From Magnetospira sp. QH-2 (GTDB lineage: Bacteria > Pseudomonadota > Alphaproteobacteria > Rhodospirillales > Magnetospiraceae), in assembly GCF_000968135.1 (NCBI RefSeq), contig NZ_FO538765.1:496001-560000 (forward strand): a stretch of DNA of 64,000 nt. Direction: 5' to 3'. Shown one piece after another: positions 54,915 through 62,575 of this stretch (position 1 is the first letter of the stretch; every line of letters starts with the position of its first letter). The notes below the pieces were generated by a model. The model ran no database searches. It worked only from the letters and a program-made list of their open reading frames with translations, and was not told where the DNA came from. Both the position numbers and the translations under genes were made by a program.

Positions 54915-55051
54915 TTTTCTGCACCGTATTCGAACGAAAAAGACACGCGGCGCCCGGAAGCGTCGCGAAGAGGCGGCACTATAGCCGCAACGAATGGGAT
55001 GTCAACGGCAAATGCCCGCCCACAAGGACCGTTCCGCCGAGCATGGAGCAA

Positions 55052-56749
55052 TCATTCATGGGGCGCTCTTTGAATCTTCTCCGGCTCGAAGTGCGGAATG
55101 GCGTTGATCAGGGTACGGGTATAGGGATCGACCGGGTTTTTAAGCACCGCATCCGCCGTTCCCGATTCCACGATCTGGCCCTTGTTCATGACGATCACCC
55201 GCTCGCAAAGCAGCCGTACCACGTTGAGGTCATGGGAGACGAAGATATAGCTCATGCCCAGGTCCCTCTTGAGCCGATCGAGCAATTGCAGCACCACCGC
55301 CTGAACCGAGACATCCAGCGCCGAGGTGGGCTCGTCAAGCACCAGCATCAAGGGATCCACCGCGATGGCCCGGGCGATGCCCACCCGCGCCTTTTGACCG
55401 CCCGATAGCTGATGGGGAAAGCGGGTCAGCAGCTTGCGGGGCAATCCGACCATGTCGGCCAGTTCATCCACCTTGGCGGTGATCGCCTTGCCATCCCGCA
55501 GGCCCTTGAGGCGGCGCAGGGGCTCGGCGATGGAATCCTTGGCGCTGTAGCGAGGGTTGAGGCTGTCGGTGGGATCCTGGAACACCATCTGGATCTTGGT
55601 CCGTTGTGGCAGGCGGGCGAATTTGGCCGCCGGAAAGGTGGTCAGGTTCTCGCCGTCGAAAAACACATCCCCCGACGTCGGATCCATCAGCCGGGTGATG
55701 ATGGTCGAGGTGGTCGACTTGCCGCAGCCGGATTCGCCCACCAATCCCAGACTCTCGCCTCGGTGGAGGGTAAAGGAGATGTTGTCCACGGCGCGGAACA
55801 CATCATTGCTGCCGCGCTTGGGGAATTCCTTCACCAGGCCATAGACTTCCAACAGGGTCTCATTGACCGATGGGGCGGGGGTCACTGGATGGGTGGCTGT
55901 GCGTGTCGGCGCAACGTCCAGTTCATCGGGCACGGCGGTTAGGTCGCTCAGTTCCGAATCCGGTCCCGGCGAAGCGGCGATCAGCTTTTTGGTATAAGGA
56001 TGGGTCGGTCGGGCGAAAAGGTCGGCCACGGGCGCCGATTCCACCACTCGGCCTTGCTGCATGACCATGATGCGGTCGCAATAGGCGGCGGCCATGCCCA
56101 GGTCATGGGTGATCAGCACCACCGACATTTGCCGCTCGCGGGTCAAATCGCGAATCAGGTCCATGGTCGCCTTCTGGGTGGTTACGTCCAGACCGGTGGT
56201 CGGTTCGTCGGCAATCAGCAAACGGGGGTCGCAAGACAGGGCGATGGCGATCATCACCCGTTGGCACATGCCCCCCGACAGCTCGAAGGGATAGGAGCCG
56301 TAGCGATGTTCCGGATCGACGATTTTCACCCGGTCCAGCATCTCGATGGCCTTGGCCTTGACGTCCTGGCGCGAAGCCTGGGCATGACGCAGCAGCACGT
56401 CTTCGATCTGCTTGCCCACCGGACGGATGGGATTCAGTGCGGCGCGGGGATTCTGGAAGATCATGGAGATTTCCCGGCCCCGCAGGCTACGCAGACTGGA
56501 CTCCCGGGCGCCGGTCAGGGGAATCCCATCGAACTCCGCCGATCCGCCCACCGCCCGACCGGCCTTGTCCAGCAGGCCGATGACCGTGAAGGCGGTCACC
56601 GATTTTCCCGAGCCGCTCTCGCCGACGATGCCCAGCACTTCGCCCTTTTCCAGGGATAGAGACACGTCCTCCAGGGCCCGCACGGTGCCCTTGCGGGTGC
56701 GGAATTCCACCGACAGGGCGTCAACGGCAAGGATGGGGGTCGCGGTCAT
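55052..56749 (-). CDS. Dpp/Opp-type ABC transporter, fused double ATPase
   Basis: A 565-residue protein with two complete ABC domains: Walker A GESGSGKS near 41 and GESGCGKS near 345, signatures LSGGMCQRV and LSGGQKARV, and Walker B LLIADEPTTGLD and LVLDEPTSALD. It is a fusion of DppD- and DppF-like subunits, as in YejF/GsiA. It is the last gene of a minus-strand operon that begins with atzF. It powers import of the ligand bound by the protein encoded at 58640. Confidence 0.94.
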   Translation of the reverse strand: MTATPILAVDALSVEFRTRKGTVRALEDVSLSLEKGEVLGIVGESGSGKSVTAFTVIGLLDKAGRAVGGSAEFDGIPLTGARESSLRSLRGREISMIFQNPRAALNPIRPVGKQIEDVLLRHAQASRQDVKAKAIEMLDRVKIVDPEHRYGSYPFELSGGMCQRVMIAIALSCDPRLLIADEPTTGLDVTTQKATMDLIRDLTRERQMSVVLITHDLGMAAAYCDRIMVMQQGRVVESAPVADLFARPTHPYTKKLIAASPGPDSELSDLTAVPDELDVAPTRTATHPVTPAPSVNETLLEVYGLVKEFPKRGSNDVFRAVDNISFTLHRGESLGLVGESGCGKSTTSTIITRLMDPTSGDVFFDGENLTTFPAAKFARLPQRTKIQMVFQDPTDSLNPRYSAKDSIAEPLRRLKGLRDGKAITAKVDELADMVGLPRKLLTRFPHQLSGGQKARVGIARAIAVDPLMLVLDEPTSALDVSVQAVVLQLLDRLKRDLGMSYIFVSHDLNVVRLLCERVIVMNKGQIVESGTADAVLKNPVDPYTRTLINAIPHFEPEKIQRAPHE

Positions 56750-56750
56750 C

Positions 56751-57617
56751 TTATGTGCGCCTCAGCGGGTCGACCAGATCGCGCAGACCATCGCCCATCA
56801 GGTTGAAACAGAATACCGCCAGCATCAGGGCGGCGCCGGGGAACAGGGCCAGCCACCATTCGCCGGACACAATATAGGTCGCGCCCTCGGCCACCATGAT
56901 CCCCCACTCGGCGTCCGGAGGGCGCACCCCCAGGCCGATGAACGACAACCCCGCCGCATTGAGAATGGCCCAGCCCATGTTCAGCGAAATCTGCACCATC
57001 ATCGGCGGCAGAATATTGGGAAACAGTTGCGTGGCCAGGATGCGGACGTCGGAACTCCCGCTCAATCTCGCCGCCTGCACATAGCCCACATTGCGGCGCA
57101 GGCTGATTTCGGCCCGAGAGATCCGGGCATAGAAAGGCAGATTGATGATCGCCGTGGCATAGACGATGTTCTCCACCGAATTGCCCAGCGCCGAGACAAT
57201 GCCCATGGCCAGCACAAACAACGGGAAAGCCATGATGGTATCGGACAGACGACCGATGATCCGGTCGGTCCAGCCACCCCAGAACCCGGCAGCGCAACCG
57301 AGCGCGCTGCCAAAGACAAAGGATAGGGCCACCGCCGACAAGGCAATTCCCAAGTCCAGGCGCGTTGCCACGATGACACGGCTAAGCACATCCCGGCCCA
57401 GGTGATCGGTACCGAAGGGATGGGCCCAGGTGGGTGCCTTGAGGGTTTGGGCGGCATTGGTGGCCAAAGGGTCATAGGGCGCCAACCAGGGGCCGAACAG
57501 GGCCAGCAGGACAATCAATCCGAACAGCGAGAAGGCAACCACCGTCACCGGGTTCTCGCTGAGCACATAGCGCACATGGCCGAAGAAGGCGGCCTTGGGG
57601 GCGGTCACATCAGTCAT
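56751..57617 (-). CDS. Dpp/Opp-type ABC permease, DppC class
   Basis: A 288-residue permease with an N-terminal helix (PVTVVAFSLFGLIVLLALFG), PFGTDHLGRDVLSRVIVATRLDL (the family motif), and the EAA-type loop AARLSGSSDVRILATQLFPNILPPMMV. It starts eight bases inside the end of the DppB-class gene and is followed with a single base gap by the ATPase gene. Confidence 0.93.
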   Translation of the reverse strand: MTDVTAPKAAFFGHVRYVLSENPVTVVAFSLFGLIVLLALFGPWLAPYDPLATNAAQTLKAPTWAHPFGTDHLGRDVLSRVIVATRLDLGIALSAVALSFVFGSALGCAAGFWGGWTDRIIGRLSDTIMAFPLFVLAMGIVSALGNSVENIVYATAIINLPFYARISRAEISLRRNVGYVQAARLSGSSDVRILATQLFPNILPPMMVQISLNMGWAILNAAGLSFIGLGVRPPDAEWGIMVAEGATYIVSGEWWLALFPGAALMLAVFCFNLMGDGLRDLVDPLRRT

Positions 57618-58632
57618 CGAGGCCCACCCGCGGATCGATCAGGGTAAGGATCACATCGATGGTCAAATTGACCACCACGAACAGCAGCGCCATGGAGAGC
57701 ACGAAGCCCTGCACGGCGGCATAGTCGGACGCCACCAGGGCCTCGATGGCAAAGGAGCCGATGCCGGGCCAGGAGAACACCTTTTCCACCAGCACATTGG
57801 CCCCGAGCAAAAAGGAAAACACCATGCCCAGAGTGGTCAGCACCGGCAACGCGGCGTTCCTGAATGCATAAGTGCCCAGCACCACCGCCCGCGACAGGCC
57901 ATTGGCCCGGGCGGTGCGCACGTAGTCACTGGCCAAGGCGGTGAGCATGGAGGCCCGGGTCATGCGGGCAATGGGCGCCAGGGCGAACAGGGCCAGGGTG
58001 ATGGCGGGCAGAATGAGTTGCCGAACCGTGGCGCCGAAAGTTTCGGTATCCCCGGCCAGTAGACTGTCTATGAGATAGAAGCCTGTCACATGGGGCGGCG
58101 ACAGGTAGAGGATGTCCAGCCTTCCAAGAGGCGACGGCGCCCAGCCCAACAGGTAATAGAACACATAGATCAAAAACAGGCCGGTGAAGAAGGTGGGCAG
58201 GGAGACCCCCGCCGTGACCAGCACCCGGCAGAAATGGTCGACCCAACTCCCCGGTCTGGTGGCCGCCAGCACGCCGAGGGGAACCGCAATCATGACCGCC
58301 AGCCCCAACCCCGTAACGGTCAGCTCAATGGAAGCCGGGAAGCGGGTCAGCAGTTCTTCCAAGACGGGCAGGCCGGTATTCAACGACATGCCCAAATCGC
58401 CGTTGATCAGGTTGCCCACGTAGATGAAGAACTGCTCGACCCAACTCCGGTCCAGCCCCAAGGCCTTGCGGACCTGGGCGATGGACTCCTCGTCCGCCAT
58501 GGCCCCGGCGAAATAGACCGCCGGGTCCCCGGGCAGCGCCCGGGTGAGGACGAAGGAGATCACCACAATCCCGAACACCGACGGCAGCGATTGCAGCAGT
58601 CGTTGTCCGATCTGGATCAATTTGGTCCGCAT
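57610..58632 (-). CDS. Dpp/Opp-type ABC permease, DppB class
   Basis: A 340-residue permease: N-terminal LLQSLPSVFGIVVISFVLTRALPGDPAVYFAG, an extracytoplasmic loop, then RMTRASMLTALASDYVRTARANGLSRAVVLGTYAFRNAALPV (EAA loop) and a C-terminal GSFAIEALVASDYAAVQGFVL. It forms the channel with the DppC-class partner. It starts seven bases after the binding-protein gene. Confidence 0.93.
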   Translation of the reverse strand: MRTKLIQIGQRLLQSLPSVFGIVVISFVLTRALPGDPAVYFAGAMADEESIAQVRKALGLDRSWVEQFFIYVGNLINGDLGMSLNTGLPVLEELLTRFPASIELTVTGLGLAVMIAVPLGVLAATRPGSWVDHFCRVLVTAGVSLPTFFTGLFLIYVFYYLLGWAPSPLGRLDILYLSPPHVTGFYLIDSLLAGDTETFGATVRQLILPAITLALFALAPIARMTRASMLTALASDYVRTARANGLSRAVVLGTYAFRNAALPVLTTLGMVFSFLLGANVLVEKVFSWPGIGSFAIEALVASDYAAVQGFVLSMALLFVVVNLTIDVILTLIDPRVGLDD

Positions 58633-58639
58633 GGTTGGA

Positions 58640-60256
58640 TCAGCCCTTGCTCAAGGCGCGCACGTCCAATTGACGATGGAACCAGGAGGCATATCCGCCC
58701 ACGTTCTTTTGCATGGCCGAGTCCAGGTACGGCTGATACAGCGGAATGCGGGGCACGTCCTCGAAGGCGATGGCCATCATCTTCTTGACGTTCACCGCAT
58801 ACTGCGGATCGTCCACCGCCATGTGCAGGGTGTCGTCGACCAGCTTCTCCACTTCCTCGTTCTTGTAGTTGGAGGAATTGAACAGGTGACCGTGCTTGTA
58901 GGCCCAGAAGAAGTAATAGTCCGGATAGTTCAGCCAGCCGCCGAAGTTCTCCAGATGCATGGGCAGCTTCTTCTCCACCAGACAGGCGGTCCGCCAGTTG
59001 GCCCCGGGGATCTTGTCCAGGGTCACCTTGATGCCGATCTTGCCCAGGCTTTCCTGGATCAGCAGGGCGGTGGGTTCCTGCCAATCGGCCAGGCCCAGGT
59101 TATAGGACAAGGTGGTCTCGAAGCCATCGGGCAGGCCCGCCTCGGCCAACAGGGCCTTGGCCTTGTCAAGATTGGTGTCATAGGGGAACGGCTGCGGCCA
59201 GGCGGTGGTCGAAGGCATTTTTTCTGTGCCGCCGTACATGGGCTTGCCGCGTCCATAAGCCGAAGTGGAGACGATATCCTTGTAGGGCAGCGCAAAGGCG
59301 ATGGCCTGGCGGACCTTCACGTTGTCGAAGGGCTTGTGCTTCAGGTTGAGCCCCAGCACATGCAGGCAGTTGTCGATGGGTGCGCCGGAAATGGCGACCT
59401 TGCCGCCCGCAGCCAGTTCCTTGGCATCCTTGGCCGGGCAGTTCATGTAGAGGTCGGCATCGCCGCGCTCGGTCAGCGCCCGACGGGTGGAAGCCGACGG
59501 CACCTCGCGGACGATGACTCGCTGCACGCCCGGTTTCGGGCCCAGGGCCCAATCCTCGTTGCGCTCATAGACGAACTGCTGACCCGCGTCCCAGCGGGCG
59601 ATCTTGAAGGCGCCGGACCCGGCGGGGTTCTTATGCAGGTACTCGGTGGCCCAGGGGTCGTCCTTGGTGGCCTTGGATTTGGCGACCTTGGAATTGATGA
59701 TGAAGGGGATGGGTACGCAGAGATCCGGCAGGGTCAGCTTCGATGGCTTGGGAATATCGATGCGGAAGGTCATGTGGTCGACCACCACGAACTGCTCCGG
59801 CTTGGTCATGGACCCGGCCTTCATCTGCACCGCCGGGAAGCCGCCCAGGCTCACGGCGCGATCGAAGGACCATTTGACGTCTTGGGCGGTGACCGGGGAT
59901 CCATCCCAAAACTTGGCTTTCGGATTGATCTTGAAGGTATAGGACTTGCCGTCGTCGGAAACGGTCCAGGATTCCGCCACTTCCGGCTCGATCTTGGTGG
60001 AATCATAGGCCATGGAGCCGTCTTCCAGGGTCTTGACGCCAAATCGGACCAACCGGTCATAAATATTGACGGTGATCTGGTAGCTGGGACGATTGGTGCC
60101 CTTGCGGTGCAGGTCCAGGCTGTTGATGCCATGGCCGGTGACCACCACCAGGGTATCCTTGCGCCCCGCCGCCTCGGCGGGAAGATACTTCAGAAACGGC
60201 AGCACCGAGGCGCCGGTGGCGACACCCATGGTTTTGAGAAAGTCACGTCTTTGCAT
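58640..60256 (-). CDS. ABC transporter substrate-binding protein (SBP family 5), Tat-type signal
   Basis: A 538-residue peptide/nickel-type binding protein. The N-terminus MQRRDFLKTMGVATGASVLPF has a twin-arginine pattern (RRDFLK). The mature protein shows the family-5 frame: KPSYQI-like start, WTVSDDGKSYTFKINPKAKFWDGSPVTAQDVKWSFDRAV, and IGIKVTLDKIPGANWRTACL. Its genomic link to allophanate hydrolase suggests that the ligand is a small nitrogen compound rather than a dipeptide; this is inference. Confidence 0.92.
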   Translation of the reverse strand: MQRRDFLKTMGVATGASVLPFLKYLPAEAAGRKDTLVVVTGHGINSLDLHRKGTNRPSYQITVNIYDRLVRFGVKTLEDGSMAYDSTKIEPEVAESWTVSDDGKSYTFKINPKAKFWDGSPVTAQDVKWSFDRAVSLGGFPAVQMKAGSMTKPEQFVVVDHMTFRIDIPKPSKLTLPDLCVPIPFIINSKVAKSKATKDDPWATEYLHKNPAGSGAFKIARWDAGQQFVYERNEDWALGPKPGVQRVIVREVPSASTRRALTERGDADLYMNCPAKDAKELAAGGKVAISGAPIDNCLHVLGLNLKHKPFDNVKVRQAIAFALPYKDIVSTSAYGRGKPMYGGTEKMPSTTAWPQPFPYDTNLDKAKALLAEAGLPDGFETTLSYNLGLADWQEPTALLIQESLGKIGIKVTLDKIPGANWRTACLVEKKLPMHLENFGGWLNYPDYYFFWAYKHGHLFNSSNYKNEEVEKLVDDTLHMAVDDPQYAVNVKKMMAIAFEDVPRIPLYQPYLDSAMQKNVGGYASWFHRQLDVRALSKG

Positions 60257-60283
60257 GATTTGGCTCCTTGCAGCTTGTCTTGA

Positions 60284-62080
60284 TCAGGAAAGGGATTGCA
60301 GATAGGCGCGCCAGCCACCGTGTTCGGTGACCTCCATGGCGCCTTCGATACCGATGGGCTCGCAGATGAACCCTTTGACTTGGGAACCGTCTTCCAGGGT
60401 GACGGTGCCGATGCCCAGGGGATGGGGAATGCCCGAAAGGAACGCGCCGACCTGGTCGGTCGGGACCGCCCAGACTTCCAGGGCGATGGACGTTCCGCCC
60501 GGATCGCGAATCAGGCCGGGGCGATGGGGTGGACCGCCGGGCAGGCTATAAAGTTTGTATTCCGGCGCGGTTTGGCCCGCGAACAAGAAGCGGGCGCCGA
60601 GCTTGGTCAATTCGCCATTCAACGGCAGGCCGGACATATGGGCCCCCACGGCGGCCAAGGCGATTTCTCCCGCCCCTGCCTTGGGGGGTATGGGCTTCGC
60701 GTCCGCCAGAGCCCATCCGGTGGCGCCCGTCATGCCGCCGCAGCGGCGATGGAGGGCACTGGCGAGGGTGGCAATCTGTCCGTCTTGTCCGGCGCCGGAC
60801 AAGAGAGTCACGCTGCCCGGGCGCCCGTCTCGTCGGGGTTGAGTGGGAACGGCAATGCCGCACAAATCCAACAGATTGACAAAATTGGTATAGGTGCCGA
60901 GCCGCGTGTTGGGCGTCACGGGATCCTGTTTCAATTCCTCGACGGTGACGAAGGTCGGCAGGGTCGGCACGCAAAACATGTCCACCGATTGGATAAGCGG
61001 CGCCACCAGCCGTTTCAGATCCTGCAAACGATAGAAACCGCGAAATACATCGGCGGCGGATAGAGTCTCGGCGGCTTGAATGATCTGTCGGGTGGCCGGG
61101 AATAACGCCTTGGGGTTGTCGCGCAGCAGGTCCTCGATCACCGTATAGCGCTCGGCGACCCAGGCCCCGTTATAAAGCATGTTGGCGACTTGATAGAGCG
61201 GTTCAAAATCCATCTCGACGATGGTTCCGCCCAGGGCGGTGATGTCATCAAGGACTTCGCTGAAGGAGATGGCCTGGGTCTCGTCACCGAAAAACTGGCG
61301 GCTGGCCGGGTCGGGCACGCCAACGGTGAATGCGGGAGCCGGCCGACCTAGCGGCGGCACCGGGATCGGGCGCGCATAGGCATCCGCCGGGTCGAAGCGG
61401 GCGGCCACTTGCAAGACTTCGTGGGCTTCCTCCACGCTGAGAGCGAATATGGAAACCGTATCCAAGGTGCGGCAGGCGGGAATAACCCCGCTGGCGGAAA
61501 TGGCGCCGATGGTCGGTTTCAACCCGACGATCCCGTTGAGTCCCGCCGGAATTCTGCCCGATCCCGCCGTGTCGGTGCCCAGAGCGAACGTGACCAGCCC
61601 ATGCGCCACCGCAACGGCTGAACCGGAGCTGGAACCGCCGGGTACAATGTCAGGGTCCAAAGCGTTCCTTGGGGCCGCATAGGGGGTGCGGACACCGACC
61701 AGCCCGGTGGCGAACTGGTCCAGGTTGGTTTTGCCGATCAGAATGGCGCCCGCCGCGCGCAGGATCGCCACGACAAAGGCGTCTTCTTCGGCGTCGTAGG
61801 CAAAGGCCGGGCAGGCGGCCGTGGTCGGTGCGTTTTTCGCGTCGATATTGTCCTTGATGGCAAAGGGAATGCCCCACAGGGGTTTGGCAAGGGGATCAAA
61901 AGCTCCAAGAGCGGCGCATTCGGCCCGCACCGCCTGTTTGTCCATCAGGTGGAGGAATATGCCTTCGTCGGCCACCGTTTCAATGCGCCGATAGACTTCT
62001 TCGACCACCGAGAGCGGGCTCAGGCCATCCTCATAGGCGGCGTGCAGGTCGGGGATCTGAAAGGATTGGGTTTGCAGCAT
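60284..62080 (-). CDS. atzF: Allophanate hydrolase (AtzF-type amidase)
   Basis: A 598-residue amidase-signature enzyme. Catalytic residues are visible as Lys in IPFAIKDNIDAKNAPTT and serines in DIVPGGSSSGSAVAVA, with [21 protein letters not shown]. The C-terminal ~130 residues (AVGAHMSGLPLNGELTKLGARFLFAG...YKLYSLPGG) form the small AtzF/DUR1,2-type domain. It hydrolyses allophanate to ammonia and CO2. Urea carboxylase, its usual partner, is not in the window. It is followed by a complete ABC importer transcribed with it. Confidence 0.94.
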   Translation of the reverse strand: MLQTQSFQIPDLHAAYEDGLSPLSVVEEVYRRIETVADEGIFLHLMDKQAVRAECAALGAFDPLAKPLWGIPFAIKDNIDAKNAPTTAACPAFAYDAEEDAFVVAILRAAGAILIGKTNLDQFATGLVGVRTPYAAPRNALDPDIVPGGSSSGSAVAVAHGLVTFALGTDTAGSGRIPAGLNGIVGLKPTIGAISASGVIPACRTLDTVSIFALSVEEAHEVLQVAARFDPADAYARPIPVPPLGRPAPAFTVGVPDPASRQFFGDETQAISFSEVLDDITALGGTIVEMDFEPLYQVANMLYNGAWVAERYTVIEDLLRDNPKALFPATRQIIQAAETLSAADVFRGFYRLQDLKRLVAPLIQSVDMFCVPTLPTFVTVEELKQDPVTPNTRLGTYTNFVNLLDLCGIAVPTQPRRDGRPGSVTLLSGAGQDGQIATLASALHRRCGGMTGATGWALADAKPIPPKAGAGEIALAAVGAHMSGLPLNGELTKLGARFLFAGQTAPEYKLYSLPGGPPHRPGLIRDPGGTSIALEVWAVPTDQVGAFLSGIPHPLGIGTVTLEDGSQVKGFICEPIGIEGAMEVTEHGGWRAYLQSLS

Positions 62081-62395
62081 GATGCACTCTCGTTGGCCAG
62101 TCTCATGCGTATCTGATCAGGAGAGGGCGCTTCGATATACTGCTAATTTATCCTCGTTATGATGCGAATATTGCATCACTAGGGGTCCCGAGGGGGGCTT
62201 CGGACAAATTCTACCCCCTTGTGACCAAGGGCAGGCAGAGGGCTCCAATCTTCCTCTGATCGTGGCTTGCATGAGGTCGGGGGGCAGTGCTAAAGATGCG
62301 CCACCGCTGAAAGCCGTTGGAAGCAATCCAAGGGTCTTTTGGTGAGTCTCAAAGGAATGCGGAGCAAAGGGCCGAATCCTTTAGAGTGTAATGAT
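62081..62395. other. Non-coding gap between atzF and tRNA-Ser
   Basis: A 315-base gap that should hold the atzF operon promoter on the minus strand. I compared it by eye with guanidine, glycine and SAM riboswitch patterns and found no convincing match. No protein frame or repeat was recognised. Confidence 0.4.
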
Positions 62396-62485
62396 GGAGA
62401 GGTGCCGGAGCGGCTGAACGGGGCGGTCTCGAAAACCGTTGTGGGAGCGATCCCACCCAGGGTTCAAATCCCTGTCTCTCCGCCA
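62396..62485 (+). tRNA. tRNA-Ser(CGA)
   Basis: A 90-nt class II tRNA with a long variable arm (GTGGGAGCGATCCCAC). Acceptor GGAGAGG pairs with TCTCTCC, the discriminator is G, and CCA is encoded. The anticodon loop CTCGAAA gives CGA. The T-loop is GGTTCAAATCC. A recombinase gene starts 91 bases downstream, so the 3' end of this tRNA is a probable attachment site. Confidence 0.95.
62466..62485 (+). other. Probable attachment site (tRNA-Ser 3' end)
   Basis: tRNA-Ser genes with an integrase in the same direction just downstream are classic integration targets; the T-arm to CCA segment would be the duplicated core. The other copy (attR) would lie beyond the window, so this is an inference from position only. 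Confidence 0.4.
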
Positions 62486-62575
62486 TTTTCCCGCAGAAGT
62501 CCGGGAAACAAGCAATCACCTGAAATCAAACAGTAAATTCTTCTCACTGCTCCAGTTGACTGTTACATTGGGAGC

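Noticed and set aside
62060-62100. Sigma-54-like TGGC...TGCA element before atzF
   Set aside because: The GG-to-GC spacing is one base too long and it sits immediately before the start codon, so it cannot be the -24/-12 promoter.
62081-62395. Possible ykkC (guanidine) or glycine riboswitch before atzF
   Set aside because: A CTAG-containing stretch is present, but the surrounding conserved blocks of these riboswitches are missing.
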